Shown here: in pieces, positions 25,325 to 34,419 of the stretch | Numbering within the stretch: the first letter of the stretch is position 1 | How the letters are laid out: each line of letters begins with the position of its first letter | From: Burkholderiales bacterium | GTDB lineage: Bacteria; Pseudomonadota; Gammaproteobacteria; Burkholderiales; Burkholderiaceae_C | Direction: 5' to 3' | DNA length: 64,000 bases | NCBI GenBank assembly: GCA_947381415.1 | Contig: CANCVB010000003.1 | Span: 1 to 64,000 of the forward strand | Program-made: the position numbers and the translations under genes | The notes under the pieces: generated by a model | Told to the model about the DNA's origin: nothing | The model's database searches: none | What the model saw: only the letters and a program-made list of their open reading frames with translations

Positions 25325-26092
25325 CTACAAGGGCAGGACCACCCATTGATCGGCCACACGGTGAATCGCGATCCGATGCGCAAACACATGCAACAACGCT
25401 TGGTGCAACAAAGGGTCCTCAGGCTTTGCTTGCAACAGCAGTCGGCCTTGGTGCATGAGGATGAGGTGGTCGGCTCGCATGGCCAAATTCAAATCATGTA
25501 GCACGCTGACAACCGTGGTGTGTTGTTGGGTGAGTTGGTACACCGTTTTCAACCAATCCGATTGGTTGGGCAAGTCGACGTTGGCAATGGGCTCGTCCAT
25601 CAACAAAATGGGAGCTTGCACGGCCAAGGCTCTGCCCAGCAATGCGCGTTGACGCTCGCCCGCAGAAAGCTGCGCCAGACGTTTGTCTTTCAAAGCAAGC
25701 AGTTGAAGCTTCTCGAGCCAAGTCTGTACGGTTGCCATATCGTTGACATCTGCAGTTGAACCCAGAGATTGGTAGGGCAAGCGGCCCAGCATCACCACAT
25801 CGTTCACCGATAAATCCTCACTGCCCTGCGCTTGCTGACCTAACCATGCCATCGATTGCGCTCTGTCCTTGGCAGTCAGGGTTCGAAGATGGCGACCGCG
25901 CACGAACACGTCTCCCGTACTGGGCAGTAAACCTGCCAATGCTTTGAGCAATGTGGTTTTACCCGCACCATTCAGGCCCACCACGCAAGTCCACTGGCCC
26001 GCATGGATAGACACATCGACATCGCAAAGAACAGGCAATTGGCCGCGGTGTACGTTCAAACCTTTTGCGGTGATGGCATAGGCGGCTTTCAT
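25325..26092 (-). CDS. btuD: Cobalamin ABC transporter ATP-binding protein
   Basis: ATPase of a vitamin B12 importer. The 255 residues have Walker A GLNGAGKTT, the signature LSAGERQRALL and Walker B ILLMDEP. Its start overlaps the end of the permease gene by four bases (ATGA), so subunits are co-translated. It is the last gene of the B12-riboswitch operon. Related haem and ferric-siderophore ATPases look similar, but the riboswitch and receptor upstream support cobalamin. Confidence 0.85.
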   Translation of the reverse strand: MKAAYAITAKGLNVHRGQLPVLCDVDVSIHAGQWTCVVGLNGAGKTTLLKALAGLLPSTGDVFVRGRHLRTLTAKDRAQSMAWLGQQAQGSEDLSVNDVVMLGRLPYQSLGSTADVNDMATVQTWLEKLQLLALKDKRLAQLSAGERQRALLGRALAVQAPILLMDEPIANVDLPNQSDWLKTVYQLTQQHTTVVSVLHDLNLAMRADHLILMHQGRLLLQAKPEDPLLHQALLHVFAHRIAIHRVADQWVVLPL

Positions 26093-27096
26093 ACAGAGGA
26101 AGCCTCATTCTGCGCTGCATGGATACGCCACAGCAAGTAACTGCCCCCCAAAACCCCTGTCAGTACACCCACTGGCAATTCTTGGGGTGCCCACATACCT
26201 CTGGCCAGTACATCAGCCGTGGTCAATAACACGCCCCCCATCAGGGATGACAACACCAGCAGCGATGCAGAGCGACCCGCAAAACGGGCTTTGACCAAGT
26301 GCGGTGCGACCAAACCCACAAAAGCAATCAAGCCTGTTTGCGCCACCGCCGTGGCAGTTGCCAAGCCCATCACCGCCAAAAGCAATATGCGCAGCGGCAC
26401 CACACGCAGCCCCAAGCTGCGGGCGGTGGTCTCTCCCAAGCGCAAACCATCTAACAGCGGACTGAACAACCACGAAAGCAATGCACACAAGAGCAAAACC
26501 ATCAACATCAAAACACAGGACTGAGATCCCAGCATGCTGGTGTTGCCTAAAAGAAATGACTGCATGGCAGGCAAAATTTGTGGAGAGACCAAGGTCAGCA
26601 AAGAGGTAAGTGCCCCCAACACCACACCCACAACGACCCCAGCCAATAACAAGCGCAAGGTATGTTCTACCCCCTTGGCCAACAACAAAGTCAAAAGTAC
26701 AGCAAGCCAAGCCCCCACAAAGGCCATGCCCGTCAAGCCTAAACGCAGCGACCATTGCATGGCATCAGACATCTCTGCAAAATTGCTGCCGCCCCAAATA
26801 CCCACAGACAAAGCCACTGCCACGCCTAAAGAAGCCCCCGAGGCGCTGCCCAATAAATAGGGGTCTGCCAAGGGGTTGCGAAACAAACCTTGTGCCAGCG
26901 CACCCGCCAAACCAAGCAAAGCACCTGCCAACCATGCCCCCACGGTGCGTGGCAAACGTATGTCTTGCACGATGGGGTCGTGCCAATCCATGCCCCATTC
27001 CCAACCCAAACTTCCCGTGAACACACCCATCGCGATAGCGATCAATGACAAAGCCACCAGCAGCGCTGTGCGTTGGAAAGTGGGGGTTGGTTTCAT
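26089..27096 (-). CDS. btuC: Cobalamin ABC transporter permease, FecCD/BtuC family
   Basis: 335-residue membrane permease with about ten hydrophobic segments. Family motifs: IRLPRTVGAWLAGALLGLAGALAQGLFRNPLADP near the N-terminus, GLIAFVGLVAPHLVK, and QELPVGVLTGVLGGSYLLW at the end. The ATG at 27096 overlaps the btuF stop as ATGA; an in-frame upstream start at 27120 is less likely. It works with BtuF and BtuD in the inner membrane. Confidence 0.86.
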   Translation of the reverse strand: MKPTPTFQRTALLVALSLIAIAMGVFTGSLGWEWGMDWHDPIVQDIRLPRTVGAWLAGALLGLAGALAQGLFRNPLADPYLLGSASGASLGVAVALSVGIWGGSNFAEMSDAMQWSLRLGLTGMAFVGAWLAVLLTLLLAKGVEHTLRLLLAGVVVGVVLGALTSLLTLVSPQILPAMQSFLLGNTSMLGSQSCVLMLMVLLLCALLSWLFSPLLDGLRLGETTARSLGLRVVPLRILLLAVMGLATATAVAQTGLIAFVGLVAPHLVKARFAGRSASLLVLSSLMGGVLLTTADVLARGMWAPQELPVGVLTGVLGGSYLLWRIHAAQNEASSV

Positions 27097-27962
27097 GGCG
27101 AAAAACTGCGTTGAACGCACGCGCTAATGAGTTGTGCCGCCTCACCTAAGCGAGGCCCTGGACGAACCAACATATCCGCCTGATCGGAGGAAAAAGCACA
27201 CACGCGATGCTGTTTGATGGCTTCAATACGTGACCATCCCGGGCGTTGTGACAATTGAAGCACCATGGGTTGTGCCAAGACAATCAACTGCGGATTGGCC
27301 CTGACCACATACTCTGGATTGAGTTGGGGAAAGGGACCCATCTGGGCAGGCACGATATTTTTCAACCCCAATTGACGCATGATTTCACCAATGAAAGAAG
27401 CCTCGCCAGCGGCGTAACCACCGGTGCTTGCCTCAAGGTAAACCGTGGCGTTCATCGCGTGGGCAGGCATCTGCGCTTTAGCTTTATTTACCTGCTGTTG
27501 AAGACTTTGCCACACCAACTCTGCTTGGCTGTCAGCTTGAGGCAACTGCAGCACCTGCGCCACGGTGCGTAGCACGCGTTGGACATCCGAAGAGGTCTGG
27601 GGTTCAAGCGCCAGCACAGGAATACCCAATGCCTCCAACCTGGCGATGATGCGAGCGGATTTAGCCAACAAGACCACATCCGGTTTGAGGCGAACCAACG
27701 CCTCCAACTGTGTGTCATCCAAACCGCCAAGCTTTGGCAAAGCTTTGACTGAGGCGGGCCAGTTGGCGTGTTTGTCGGTACCGACCAAGCGGCTGCAAGC
27801 ACCTAAAACGCAAACGGTTTCAGCCAACGAAGGCAATAAAGTGATGATGCGCTGAGGGGCTTCATGCAGCGTGACGGCCACCTGTCTGTCGTCGACCACG
27901 GTCACAGCTTGTGTCGCATTCAGCCACAGGCCTATGCACACCATGAACCAGCGCTTAGCCAT
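27093..27962 (-). CDS. btuF: Periplasmic cobalamin-binding protein
   Basis: Substrate-binding subunit of the B12 importer, 289 residues. A short signal peptide is visible (MAKRWFMVCIGLWLNATQA). The mature part has RIITLLPSLAETVCVLGA and KPDVVLLAKSARI, as in class III binding proteins. It overlaps the preceding gene by eight bases. The operon thus carries two proteins of this binding family, this one exported. Confidence 0.83.
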   Translation of the reverse strand: MAKRWFMVCIGLWLNATQAVTVVDDRQVAVTLHEAPQRIITLLPSLAETVCVLGACSRLVGTDKHANWPASVKALPKLGGLDDTQLEALVRLKPDVVLLAKSARIIARLEALGIPVLALEPQTSSDVQRVLRTVAQVLQLPQADSQAELVWQSLQQQVNKAKAQMPAHAMNATVYLEASTGGYAAGEASFIGEIMRQLGLKNIVPAQMGPFPQLNPEYVVRANPQLIVLAQPMVLQLSQRPGWSRIEAIKQHRVCAFSSDQADMLVRPGPRLGEAAQLISACVQRSFSP

Positions 27963-28758
27963 GGACGTTTACCCAGTTATCGACGATGCGATGCAACTGG
28001 TTCACACCATCGGTTAACGAAGCGGGGCCGGGTTGCAAAATATCGGCTGACTTGATTTCAAAAATTTGACTGTTTTTGACAGCTGAAACCTCGCTCCATC
28101 CCGCACGCGCGGCTACTTTTTCGGGACGAAACTTCTTGCCACACCATGAACCGATGATGATGTCGGGGCTGCGTCTGACAATCTCCAAAGGGTCCGCAAT
28201 GATGCGGTCTTTGCCCATGGATTGCATGGCCAGCTCGGGGAAGCAATCGTCACCCCCTGCCACTTGAATAAGTTCAGACACCCACCGAATAGCGCTGATG
28301 GGCGGTTCATCCCACTCTTCAAAATACACCTTGGGGCGTTTTGTATAGGCCTTGGTTTGTGAAGTGATGGCCTGCAATTGCTTTTGTATCGCTTCGATAC
28401 GTTGCAAGCCTTGAGCAGCTTGACCCACCATCGCAGCCACTTGATACAGCATGGAAAAAATCTCGTCCAAGCTGCGCTGATTGAACACCGTCACCTGCAC
28501 ACCATGGCGAATCAATGCCGCGGCAATGTCGGCTTGCAGGTCTGAAAAGCCGAACACACAGTCAGGCTTCAAGGCCAATATCTTGTCGATCTTGGCGCTG
28601 GTGAAGGCACTGACACGCGGCTTTTCATGCCGTGCTTCTTTGGGTCTGACCGTGTAGCCCGAGATGCCCACGATGCGATGCGACTCCCCCAAGAGGTAGA
28701 GCCACTCGGTGGTTTCCTCGGTGAGGCAAACGATGCGTTGGGGGATTGGCAATAGCAT
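27955..28758 (-). CDS. Cobalamin-binding-like protein without signal peptide
   Basis: 267 residues of the same class III binding-protein family as BtuF: RIVCLTEETTEWLYLLGE, RVSAFTSAKIDKILALKPDCVFGF, and VYFEEWDEPPISAIRWVSELI. The start ATG at 28758 gives a protein that begins directly at the fold, and no earlier start is available that would add an export signal, so it should stay in the cytoplasm. It sits between the TonB receptor and btuF under the cobalamin riboswitch. A sensor, carrier or salvage role for corrinoids is plausible but not shown. Confidence 0.75.
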   Translation of the reverse strand: MLLPIPQRIVCLTEETTEWLYLLGESHRIVGISGYTVRPKEARHEKPRVSAFTSAKIDKILALKPDCVFGFSDLQADIAAALIRHGVQVTVFNQRSLDEIFSMLYQVAAMVGQAAQGLQRIEAIQKQLQAITSQTKAYTKRPKVYFEEWDEPPISAIRWVSELIQVAGGDDCFPELAMQSMGKDRIIADPLEIVRRSPDIIIGSWCGKKFRPEKVAARAGWSEVSAVKNSQIFEIKSADILQPGPASLTDGVNQLHRIVDNWVNVHG

Positions 28759-28766
28759 GGCTTGAA

Positions 28767-30755
28767 TTAGAAGGTGTATTTCAGCCTGGCCATGAAAGTC
28801 CGTCCCAATTCGGGATAAATCGCAAAAGAGGATGCTGTATACATCGTTCCGTAGGAATAGAACCTCTTATCTAAAAAATTATGGATAGAGAGAGATGTTT
28901 CTATTTGTCTGGTCTGAAACCGGTATCGCATATCTAGCAAGCTGTAGGAAGGAACGACATACGTCGCATCATTTGAAAAATTACCCGTGAAAAATTGCTT
29001 AGATGTCCATGTCACACTGCTGCCTAATGTGTGACCTGGAAGAAACTTCCAGTCTGCGTAAGCAGAACCCACTTGCGAAGGTGCCATCGGCAAGGTTTTT
29101 CCAGCATAGGTGCCGTCATCAAAAGTAGAATTTCTGACACCTAAAGATCCACCCATGTAAAAACCAGTAACAGGTTCAAAGAAAATATTCAGATCGATAC
29201 CGGTACGGGTGGTGGGACTCAGGTTGGTATTCAATCTGTTGACAGGGTCATACGCAATTTCATTTTTAAGTGAAGATTTGTAAAGCCTAGAACTCAACCT
29301 GAAATTGTTTGACCTTGTAAATTTCCAACCGATCTCTTTGTCGTGGGATGTTTGAGGTAACAAGGTGTTTGTGTTGTTGCAAGAGTAGCCTAAGGCGCAG
29401 GCAAACTCATCTGCATTGGGCATACGGAAACTTTTTGCTATCCGCACATAAACACTTTGGTTGGTATCCAATTGCTTAGACAAGCCCAACTCAGAAGCAG
29501 AAATATCCTTGTTGTAGTAAGTGACTACGCCAGAGGAATTTGAATTTCGCTCAACCGACTCGGATCTAATGCCAGCAATAATATTCACACCGAGTGATTT
29601 AAGCTGCTGATCGACCTTTGCAAAGTACCCTAGGCCTTCAGAAGCAACGTCTTGACTGTAGTTGCTTGTCGCATCGGTTCGACGACTTTGTTCCCACCCA
29701 TAGCTTTCAATACCTGCGATAGCTTGGAAATCGCCCAAACCATTGGCGCCCATGCGATTACCTGTGAAGGATAGAAAATTGGCAGTTGTCAGGTACTGGG
29801 AATTCACAGACGGGTCGGGAGGATCCACATAAAGGTAAGAACTTAAGTCACGCTTTCGCTGATTAGCGTCGATTCGGTAAAGCGTTCCAGCGAGTTCTGA
29901 CTCAATAAACACACCTGTGCGAGTGGTTTGGTTCGATGACCAGTCGTGAGGGGTGGAAGCCACTTTAGGTGTACTTTCAAAACTCTCTACCGTATAAAAA
30001 GGTCCAGCCAAACGAGAGTAAGCGTTGTCTGAATGGGTGTAAAGACCGATGCGATGCGATTTATCTGTCCATTGTGCGCTGGCGCTGAGCGACTCGTTTT
30101 TGCTTGAAGAATTTTCTCTGTAACCATCTGTTGCTCTGGTTAAACCTGAAATATTGATGCTTAGGCCGTTGTTGACATGGCGAAAACTGGCCTTCTCTTC
30201 ATGTGAACCATAACTACCTTGGCCCAAAGAGGCGCTGCCAGTTTTTAGCGGGGTTTGATTTGCAAAACCACTTGCCTTGGTGATGATGTTGATGACGCCA
30301 GCTACAGCACCTTCCCCGTAGACAACACTGGCTGCTCCTTTTTGTATCTCAATACGCTCTACTTGATCGATGGGTATTCCAGAAAGCCTTGCTTCACTGC
30401 TGTCTGCCTCACGAAGAGGCACACCATCAATAATGATGGCCGTATTCAAAGCTGCGGTGTCGCCAAAGCCCATCATGTCCAGCTTGTATTCAGCCCCGCC
30501 TTGATCACTGACTCGGCCCGCAATACCACCCAGCTTCATGATGGCCTCATTGACCGTGGTCACTCCTGCGTTTTCAATTTCTTCTTTACTGATGACCAAA
30601 ATATAACTTGGTGTCTGCTTCAGATCTTCCTCATATTTCGAGGCTGTAACTGTTACTTGTTTTAACTCTAGGACTTCTGCGCTGACAGCAACAGAATACG
30701 AAACGCAGCAAAAAACAACCCAAAGCATAGGGCGCAAAAAAATACAATTTTTCAT
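28767..30755 (-). CDS. btuB: TonB-dependent outer membrane receptor, BtuB-like
   Basis: Outer-membrane channel for vitamin B12 or related corrinoids, driven by TonB. 662 residues with a signal peptide (MLWVVFCCVSYSVAVSA around residues 9-25), a TonB box in LKQVTVTAS, the plug domain (INEAIMKLGGIAGRV) and a C-terminal strand ending MARLKYTF with terminal Phe. The leader is a cobalamin riboswitch, which assigns the substrate more firmly than the protein itself. First gene of the operon. Confidence 0.88.
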   Translation of the reverse strand: MKNCIFLRPMLWVVFCCVSYSVAVSAEVLELKQVTVTASKYEEDLKQTPSYILVISKEEIENAGVTTVNEAIMKLGGIAGRVSDQGGAEYKLDMMGFGDTAALNTAIIIDGVPLREADSSEARLSGIPIDQVERIEIQKGAASVVYGEGAVAGVINIITKASGFANQTPLKTGSASLGQGSYGSHEEKASFRHVNNGLSINISGLTRATDGYRENSSSKNESLSASAQWTDKSHRIGLYTHSDNAYSRLAGPFYTVESFESTPKVASTPHDWSSNQTTRTGVFIESELAGTLYRIDANQRKRDLSSYLYVDPPDPSVNSQYLTTANFLSFTGNRMGANGLGDFQAIAGIESYGWEQSRRTDATSNYSQDVASEGLGYFAKVDQQLKSLGVNIIAGIRSESVERNSNSSGVVTYYNKDISASELGLSKQLDTNQSVYVRIAKSFRMPNADEFACALGYSCNNTNTLLPQTSHDKEIGWKFTRSNNFRLSSRLYKSSLKNEIAYDPVNRLNTNLSPTTRTGIDLNIFFEPVTGFYMGGSLGVRNSTFDDGTYAGKTLPMAPSQVGSAYADWKFLPGHTLGSSVTWTSKQFFTGNFSNDATYVVPSYSLLDMRYRFQTRQIETSLSIHNFLDKRFYSYGTMYTASSFAIYPELGRTFMARLKYTF

Positions 30756-30837
30756 GATGATTCAATACCAGCCAAGTGCCCTCACCGCCTTCCCCGACAG
30801 TGCATGGACGTTACGAGGCCACAAATGAATGCGGCAT

Positions 30838-31090
30838 CACCGTGTTGGCCGGTATCCGGGCTGGCGAAAACAACCCTGTCCGCCTTCCCAGTTGCTTGTT
30901 CAAGGCAACCAGTGGCTATGTGGGACAGGACGGAAACACCCAAGGGCATTTCGTTCGCTTGACCGTTGCGGGGGCAGCGCAGGCTGGCTTTGCTGCCATG
31001 CCATGTACAAAAAAGAAGTACTTGGTAGGCTGAAAACTTCTGCTTCCCGTTGAACTGCGGCATGTGAACCACACCGCGAGCACCAACGTT
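30838..31090 (-). promoter_or_regulatory. Cobalamin riboswitch (AdoCbl type) in the btuB leader
   Basis: Read on the minus strand, the conserved elements occur in order: GGTGC at 31084-31080, the ACGGGAAGCAG segment, the core GCTGCCCCCGCAACGGT, GCCACTG, a GGGAAGGC stem side, and the B12 box AGCCCGGATACCGGCC near 30865-30850. B12 binding would reduce expression of btuB and the four genes behind it. About 80 bases separate the B12 box from the btuB ATG and would hold the expression platform; the ribosome binding site there is weak, consistent with translational control. Confidence 0.93.
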
Positions 31091-31134
31091 TGCATTCTAG
31101 CCACAATCCCTCTAACGCCCCCTAAAATGCGCCC

Positions 31135-31350
31135 ATGTCGGAAAATTCATCCCTTGATCCTGTTCTAGAGCGCGTCGAACGTTTATTGTTGCGCTACGAC
31201 GAACTCAGACGCACCAACGAACTGCTGACCGCGCAAGTTGAAACCCTCCAACAAGAACGCGACTCGCTCAAATCACGTTTGCAAGCAGCGCGCAGCCGCA
31301 TCGATGGCTTGCTAGACCGCTTACCTCTTGAAGTCAAGGACGGCGCATGA
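31135..31350 (+). CDS. ZapB-like coiled-coil cell division factor (TIGR02449 family)
   Basis: 71 residues, almost entirely coiled coil: LERVERLLLRYDELRRTNELL and QVETLQQERDSLKSRLQ. The gene immediately before zapA in many betaproteobacteria is this small family, thought to assist FtsZ-ring assembly. Its TGA stop overlaps the zapA ATG as ATGA. It is divergent from the cobalamin riboswitch, which starts about 45 bases away. Confidence 0.8.
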   Translation: MSENSSLDPVLERVERLLLRYDELRRTNELLTAQVETLQQERDSLKSRLQAARSRIDGLLDRLPLEVKDGA

Positions 31351-31643
31351 ATCAGCTAGAGGTTCAAATCATGGGCCAAAGCTATATCTTGGGTTGCCCT
31401 GCAGGTGCTGAAGAGCGTTTTCATGCCGCGGTTCGTCGTGTCGATGACGCCATGTGCAAAATTCGCGATGCTGGAAAAATCAAAGCGCGAGACCGTATCG
31501 CGGTATTGGCTGCACTGAACCTTGCTTTCGAGTTGTCTGACTTTTCAGGCGACCCAGCCGAGCCCAGTTCCTCCAACCACAATTTAAACAATTTATTGCA
31601 CCGACTCGACACAGCGCTTGGTCACGACGGCCATTTGCTTTAA
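31347..31643 (+). CDS. zapA: Cell division protein ZapA
   Basis: Cross-links FtsZ filaments at the division site. 98 residues: LEVQIMGQSYILGCPAGAEERF at the N-terminus is the ZapA dimer domain; the C-terminal half (ARDRIAVLAALNLAFEL) is the helical tetramer domain. It is coupled to the coiled-coil gene upstream and followed 17 bases later by the 6S RNA, the arrangement conserved in proteobacteria. Confidence 0.92.
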   Translation: MNQLEVQIMGQSYILGCPAGAEERFHAAVRRVDDAMCKIRDAGKIKARDRIAVLAALNLAFELSDFSGDPAEPSSSNHNLNNLLHRLDTALGHDGHLL

Positions 31644-31649
31644 GCCTTT

Positions 31650-31655
31650 TACAAT
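31650..31655 (+). promoter_or_regulatory. -10 element of the 6S RNA promoter
   Basis: TACAAT lies 6 bases before the first base of the 6S RNA terminal stem. No convincing -35 is visible at the usual distance. Confidence 0.5.
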
Positions 31656-31660
31656 AGCCA

Positions 31661-31838
31661 TGTCTGCAAGTCTGCTGGGTTTTATATTTCTTGAACCAAT
31701 GCTCTTTGGAGCCCCGGGCTTGGAACATCGGCTGGTGAGCGTGAACATCTCGCGTTAGATGAACCCAACACCTTTCTGACCTCGCCCACCTGAACCTTTC
31801 GTTCAGGATGACGATCTGGCGGCCCTTGCAGACACTTT
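31661..31838 (+). ncRNA. ssrS: 6S RNA
   Basis: Binds sigma-70 RNA polymerase holoenzyme and lowers transcription in stationary phase. TGTCTGCAAG (31661-31670) and CTTGCAGACA (31825-31834) form a perfect 10-bp closing stem. The interior forms a long interrupted hairpin with a central open region around 31688-31715 and 31790-31815, and the length of about 178 nt is typical. Position right after zapA is the conserved location of ssrS. A T-rich stretch follows at 31836-31845. Confidence 0.88.
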
Positions 31839-31887
31839 TACTTCTACACCTATTTTTCATGTTGATTTCATTTATCTTTTTACCATC

Positions 31888-32892
31888 ATGTCGTTACGCA
31901 TAGCCATTGTTGGAGCGGGCGCCATCGGCGGCTACCTCGCAGTCAAACTCAGCTTGGCAGGTCACGATGTCACTTGTATCGCCCGTGGCGAGAATTTGCG
32001 TGCTATTCAAAGCCATGGCATGAAGCTGGTGTTGGAGGATGGAACAGAACAAATTGCTTCTGTCCAAGCCTGCAGCATTGAAGATGCAACAACCTATGAC
32101 TACGTGTTTTTGACGCTCAAATCACACCAAGTCGCAGCGGTTGCGCAAGACATTGGTCGGCTATGCCACCCCACCTCCGCAGTGGTCACCATGCAAAACG
32201 GTTTGCCTTGGTGGTACTTTCACCAACTCCCTGGTGAGTACCAAGGCACCCAACTGAAGACGCTTGACCCAGATGGTTTGCTTTGGCGCCACCTCCAACC
32301 CGAGCGTGTGATTGGTGCGGCGGTCTACCCTGCGGCAGAGCTGATCGCACCTGGTGTGGTGAAGTTGATTGAGGGCAACCGCTTTACATTGGGCGAGCCC
32401 AGCGGCGAGAAGACAGAACGTGTGACGCAGTTGGCCCAAGCCATGATTGGTGCTGGGTTTAAAGTGCCTGTGTCAACCGACATCCGCAGCGAGTTATGGG
32501 TGAAGTTATGGGGGAATTTGTGCTTTAACCCAATCTCAGCGCTGACCCACGCCACCTTGGAACAAATCGCCTTGCACCCACTGAGCCACGCATTGGCCAG
32601 CCAAATGATGCACGAGGCCCAAGCGGTGGGTGAAAAAACCGGTGCTCAATTCAAGATCACCATTGAAAAGCGCATAGCCGGCGCCCAATCGGTGGGAGCG
32701 CACAAAACCTCTATGTTGCAAGACATTGAACAAGGCAAGGCCCTCGAGCTTGATGCGATTTTGGGTGGCGTGATCGAACTGGGTCAGGTGGTAGGCATAC
32801 CCACCCCCACGCTTGAAACGGTTTACAGCTTGACACGCTTGTTGGAACAAAGTGTGTTGCACAGCCAGCACGGATTGAAATTACAAAACTAA
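31888..32892 (+). CDS. panE: 2-dehydropantoate 2-reductase
   Basis: NADPH-dependent reduction of ketopantoate to pantoate in coenzyme A synthesis, or a close relative acting on other 2-oxo acids. The 334 residues start with IAIVGAGAIGGYLAVKLSLAGH, the Rossmann NADPH loop; the catalytic Lys and Glu region appears as ELWVKLWGNLCFNPISALT; HKTSMLQDIEQGKALELDAILGGVIELG is the conserved C-terminal helix. It precedes an acyl-CoA synthetase by 9 bases. The length and the operon context suggest it may be a paralog rather than the pantothenate enzyme. Confidence 0.85.
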   Translation: MSLRIAIVGAGAIGGYLAVKLSLAGHDVTCIARGENLRAIQSHGMKLVLEDGTEQIASVQACSIEDATTYDYVFLTLKSHQVAAVAQDIGRLCHPTSAVVTMQNGLPWWYFHQLPGEYQGTQLKTLDPDGLLWRHLQPERVIGAAVYPAAELIAPGVVKLIEGNRFTLGEPSGEKTERVTQLAQAMIGAGFKVPVSTDIRSELWVKLWGNLCFNPISALTHATLEQIALHPLSHALASQMMHEAQAVGEKTGAQFKITIEKRIAGAQSVGAHKTSMLQDIEQGKALELDAILGGVIELGQVVGIPTPTLETVYSLTRLLEQSVLHSQHGLKLQN

Positions 32893-32901
32893 AGGACCCA
32901 C

Positions 32902-34419
32902 ATGCAAACCCTCACCGAATGGATGGCACAAGGCCAAGCGAACGCTGTTTGTTTGAGCGCGCCAAACGCAGCACCTTTAAGCTACCAAGCTTTGCGTGAT
33001 TTAGCCACCCAAGTACAAACCTCACTCAATGCCGTCGGCATTGGCCGCAATGACCGTGTAGCGATTGTGCTGCCCAATGGCGCAGAGATGGCAGCGGCTT
33101 TTGTGGCGGTGGCGGCTTGCAGCACATCGGCCCCCCTCAACCCTGCATACCGCGCAGATGAATTTGAGTTTTACCTCAATGACTTGCATGCCAAGGCCTT
33201 GGTGGTGGAACACGGCTCCACCTCTCCTGCGGTTGAAGTTGCGCAAAAACTCGGCGTATCGATTGTGTATCTGCACCCTAGCCCAGCGCAAGGTGCTGGC
33301 TCATTCACATTGGACACCTCCTCTCGCGCGAGCCAAACGGCGGCTTCCCCAGGCAAGGCCCAAGCTGACGATGTGGCATTGGTATTGCACACATCTGGCA
33401 CCACCTCGCGCCCCAAAATTGTTCCCCTGACGCAACGCAATGTCTGCGCATCCGCACAACACATTGCGCGCAGTACCGCATTCAGCGCCGCGGATCGGGG
33501 CTTGAATGTCATGCCCTTGTTTCACATCCATGGCTTGATTGCGGGCATCTTGGCCCCTTTGTCCCAAGGTGGCGAAGTGCATTGCACCAGTGGTTTCAAT
33601 GCCTTGAAATTTTTCTCGCAAATGGAAGAAGTCAAGCCCACGTGGTACACCGCTGTGCCCACCATGCACCAAGCAATTTTGTCGCGTGCTGCAAATAACA
33701 GTCAGGTGATTCGCAACGTGCCGTTGCGCTTTATTCGTTCTTCTTCCTCCTCATTACCGCCACAAGTATTGGCCGAGCTGGAAGCCACTTTTCATGCGCC
33801 TGTGATTGAAGCCTATGGCATGACCGAAGCGGCACACCAAATGGCCTGCAACCCCTTGCCACCCGGCAAGCGCAAACCCGGCACCGTCGGTTTGGCAGCC
33901 GGTCCAGAGGTTGCCATCATGGACAGCGAAGGTCAGTTGCTGGCCACGGGCAGCACCGGTGAAATTGTGATCCGTGGCCCCAATGTCACCCCAGGCTATG
34001 AAAACAACGAGAAAGCCAATGCCGAGGCCTTTACCCATGGCTGGTTCCGTACCGGTGACCAAGGTGTGATGGACAACGAGGGCTATATCAGCATCACAGG
34101 TCGTCTCAAAGAAATCATCAACCGCGGTGGTGAAAAAATCAGCCCGCGAGAAATTGATGAAATATTGATGGACCATGCAGCGGTTGCCCAAGTGGTGTGT
34201 TTTGGCATGCCCCATGAAAAATTAGGCGAAGAAGTCGCTGCCGCAGTGGTGCTGCGCGAAGGGCAATCAGCCACTGAAAAAGAGTTGCGCGACTACGTGG
34301 CCTCACGTGTAGCAGACTTCAAAGTGCCGCGAAAAATACTGCTGCTTGAAGACATCCCCAAAGGTGCAACTGGCAAACTTCAACGCATAGGCATGGCCCA
34401 AAAGCTCGGGCTTGCTTGA
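32902..34419 (+). CDS. AMP-forming acyl-CoA synthetase (oxalyl-CoA synthetase-like)
   Basis: 505 residues of the ANL superfamily. Motifs: LHTSGTTSRPKIVPLTQRN (P-loop), VMPLFHIHGLIAGIL, YGMTEAAHQMACN, GEIVIRGPNVTPGY, and the catalytic lysine in GATGKLQRIGM. The whole pattern, including FRSSSSSLPPQVL-like residues after the P-loop, resembles oxalate-CoA ligases (AAE3/Pcs60), so oxalate or a small dicarboxylate is a possible substrate. No oxalyl-CoA decarboxylase is in the window. It overlaps the TauE-type permease by one base (TGATG). Confidence 0.85.
   Translation: MQTLTEWMAQGQANAVCLSAPNAAPLSYQALRDLATQVQTSLNAVGIGRNDRVAIVLPNGAEMAAAFVAVAACSTSAPLNPAYRADEFEFYLNDLHAKALVVEHGSTSPAVEVAQKLGVSIVYLHPSPAQGAGSFTLDTSSRASQTAASPGKAQADDVALVLHTSGTTSRPKIVPLTQRNVCASAQHIARSTAFSAADRGLNVMPLFHIHGLIAGILAPLSQGGEVHCTSGFNALKFFSQMEEVKPTWYTAVPTMHQAILSRAANNSQVIRNVPLRFIRSSSSSLPPQVLAELEATFHAPVIEAYGMTEAAHQMACNPLPPGKRKPGTVGLAAGPEVAIMDSEGQLLATGSTGEIVIRGPNVTPGYENNEKANAEAFTHGWFRTGDQGVMDNEGYISITGRLKEIINRGGEKISPREIDEILMDHAAVAQVVCFGMPHEKLGEEVAAAVVLREGQSATEKELRDYVASRVADFKVPRKILLLEDIPKGATGKLQRIGMAQKLGLA

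Noticed and set aside
30776-31072. Short open frames across the btuB leader
   Set aside because: The conserved cobalamin aptamer covers this stretch, so the frames are accidental.
31480-31860. 126-codon minus-strand frame over zapA and the 6S RNA
   Set aside because: It runs antisense to zapA and through a structural RNA and has no domain features.
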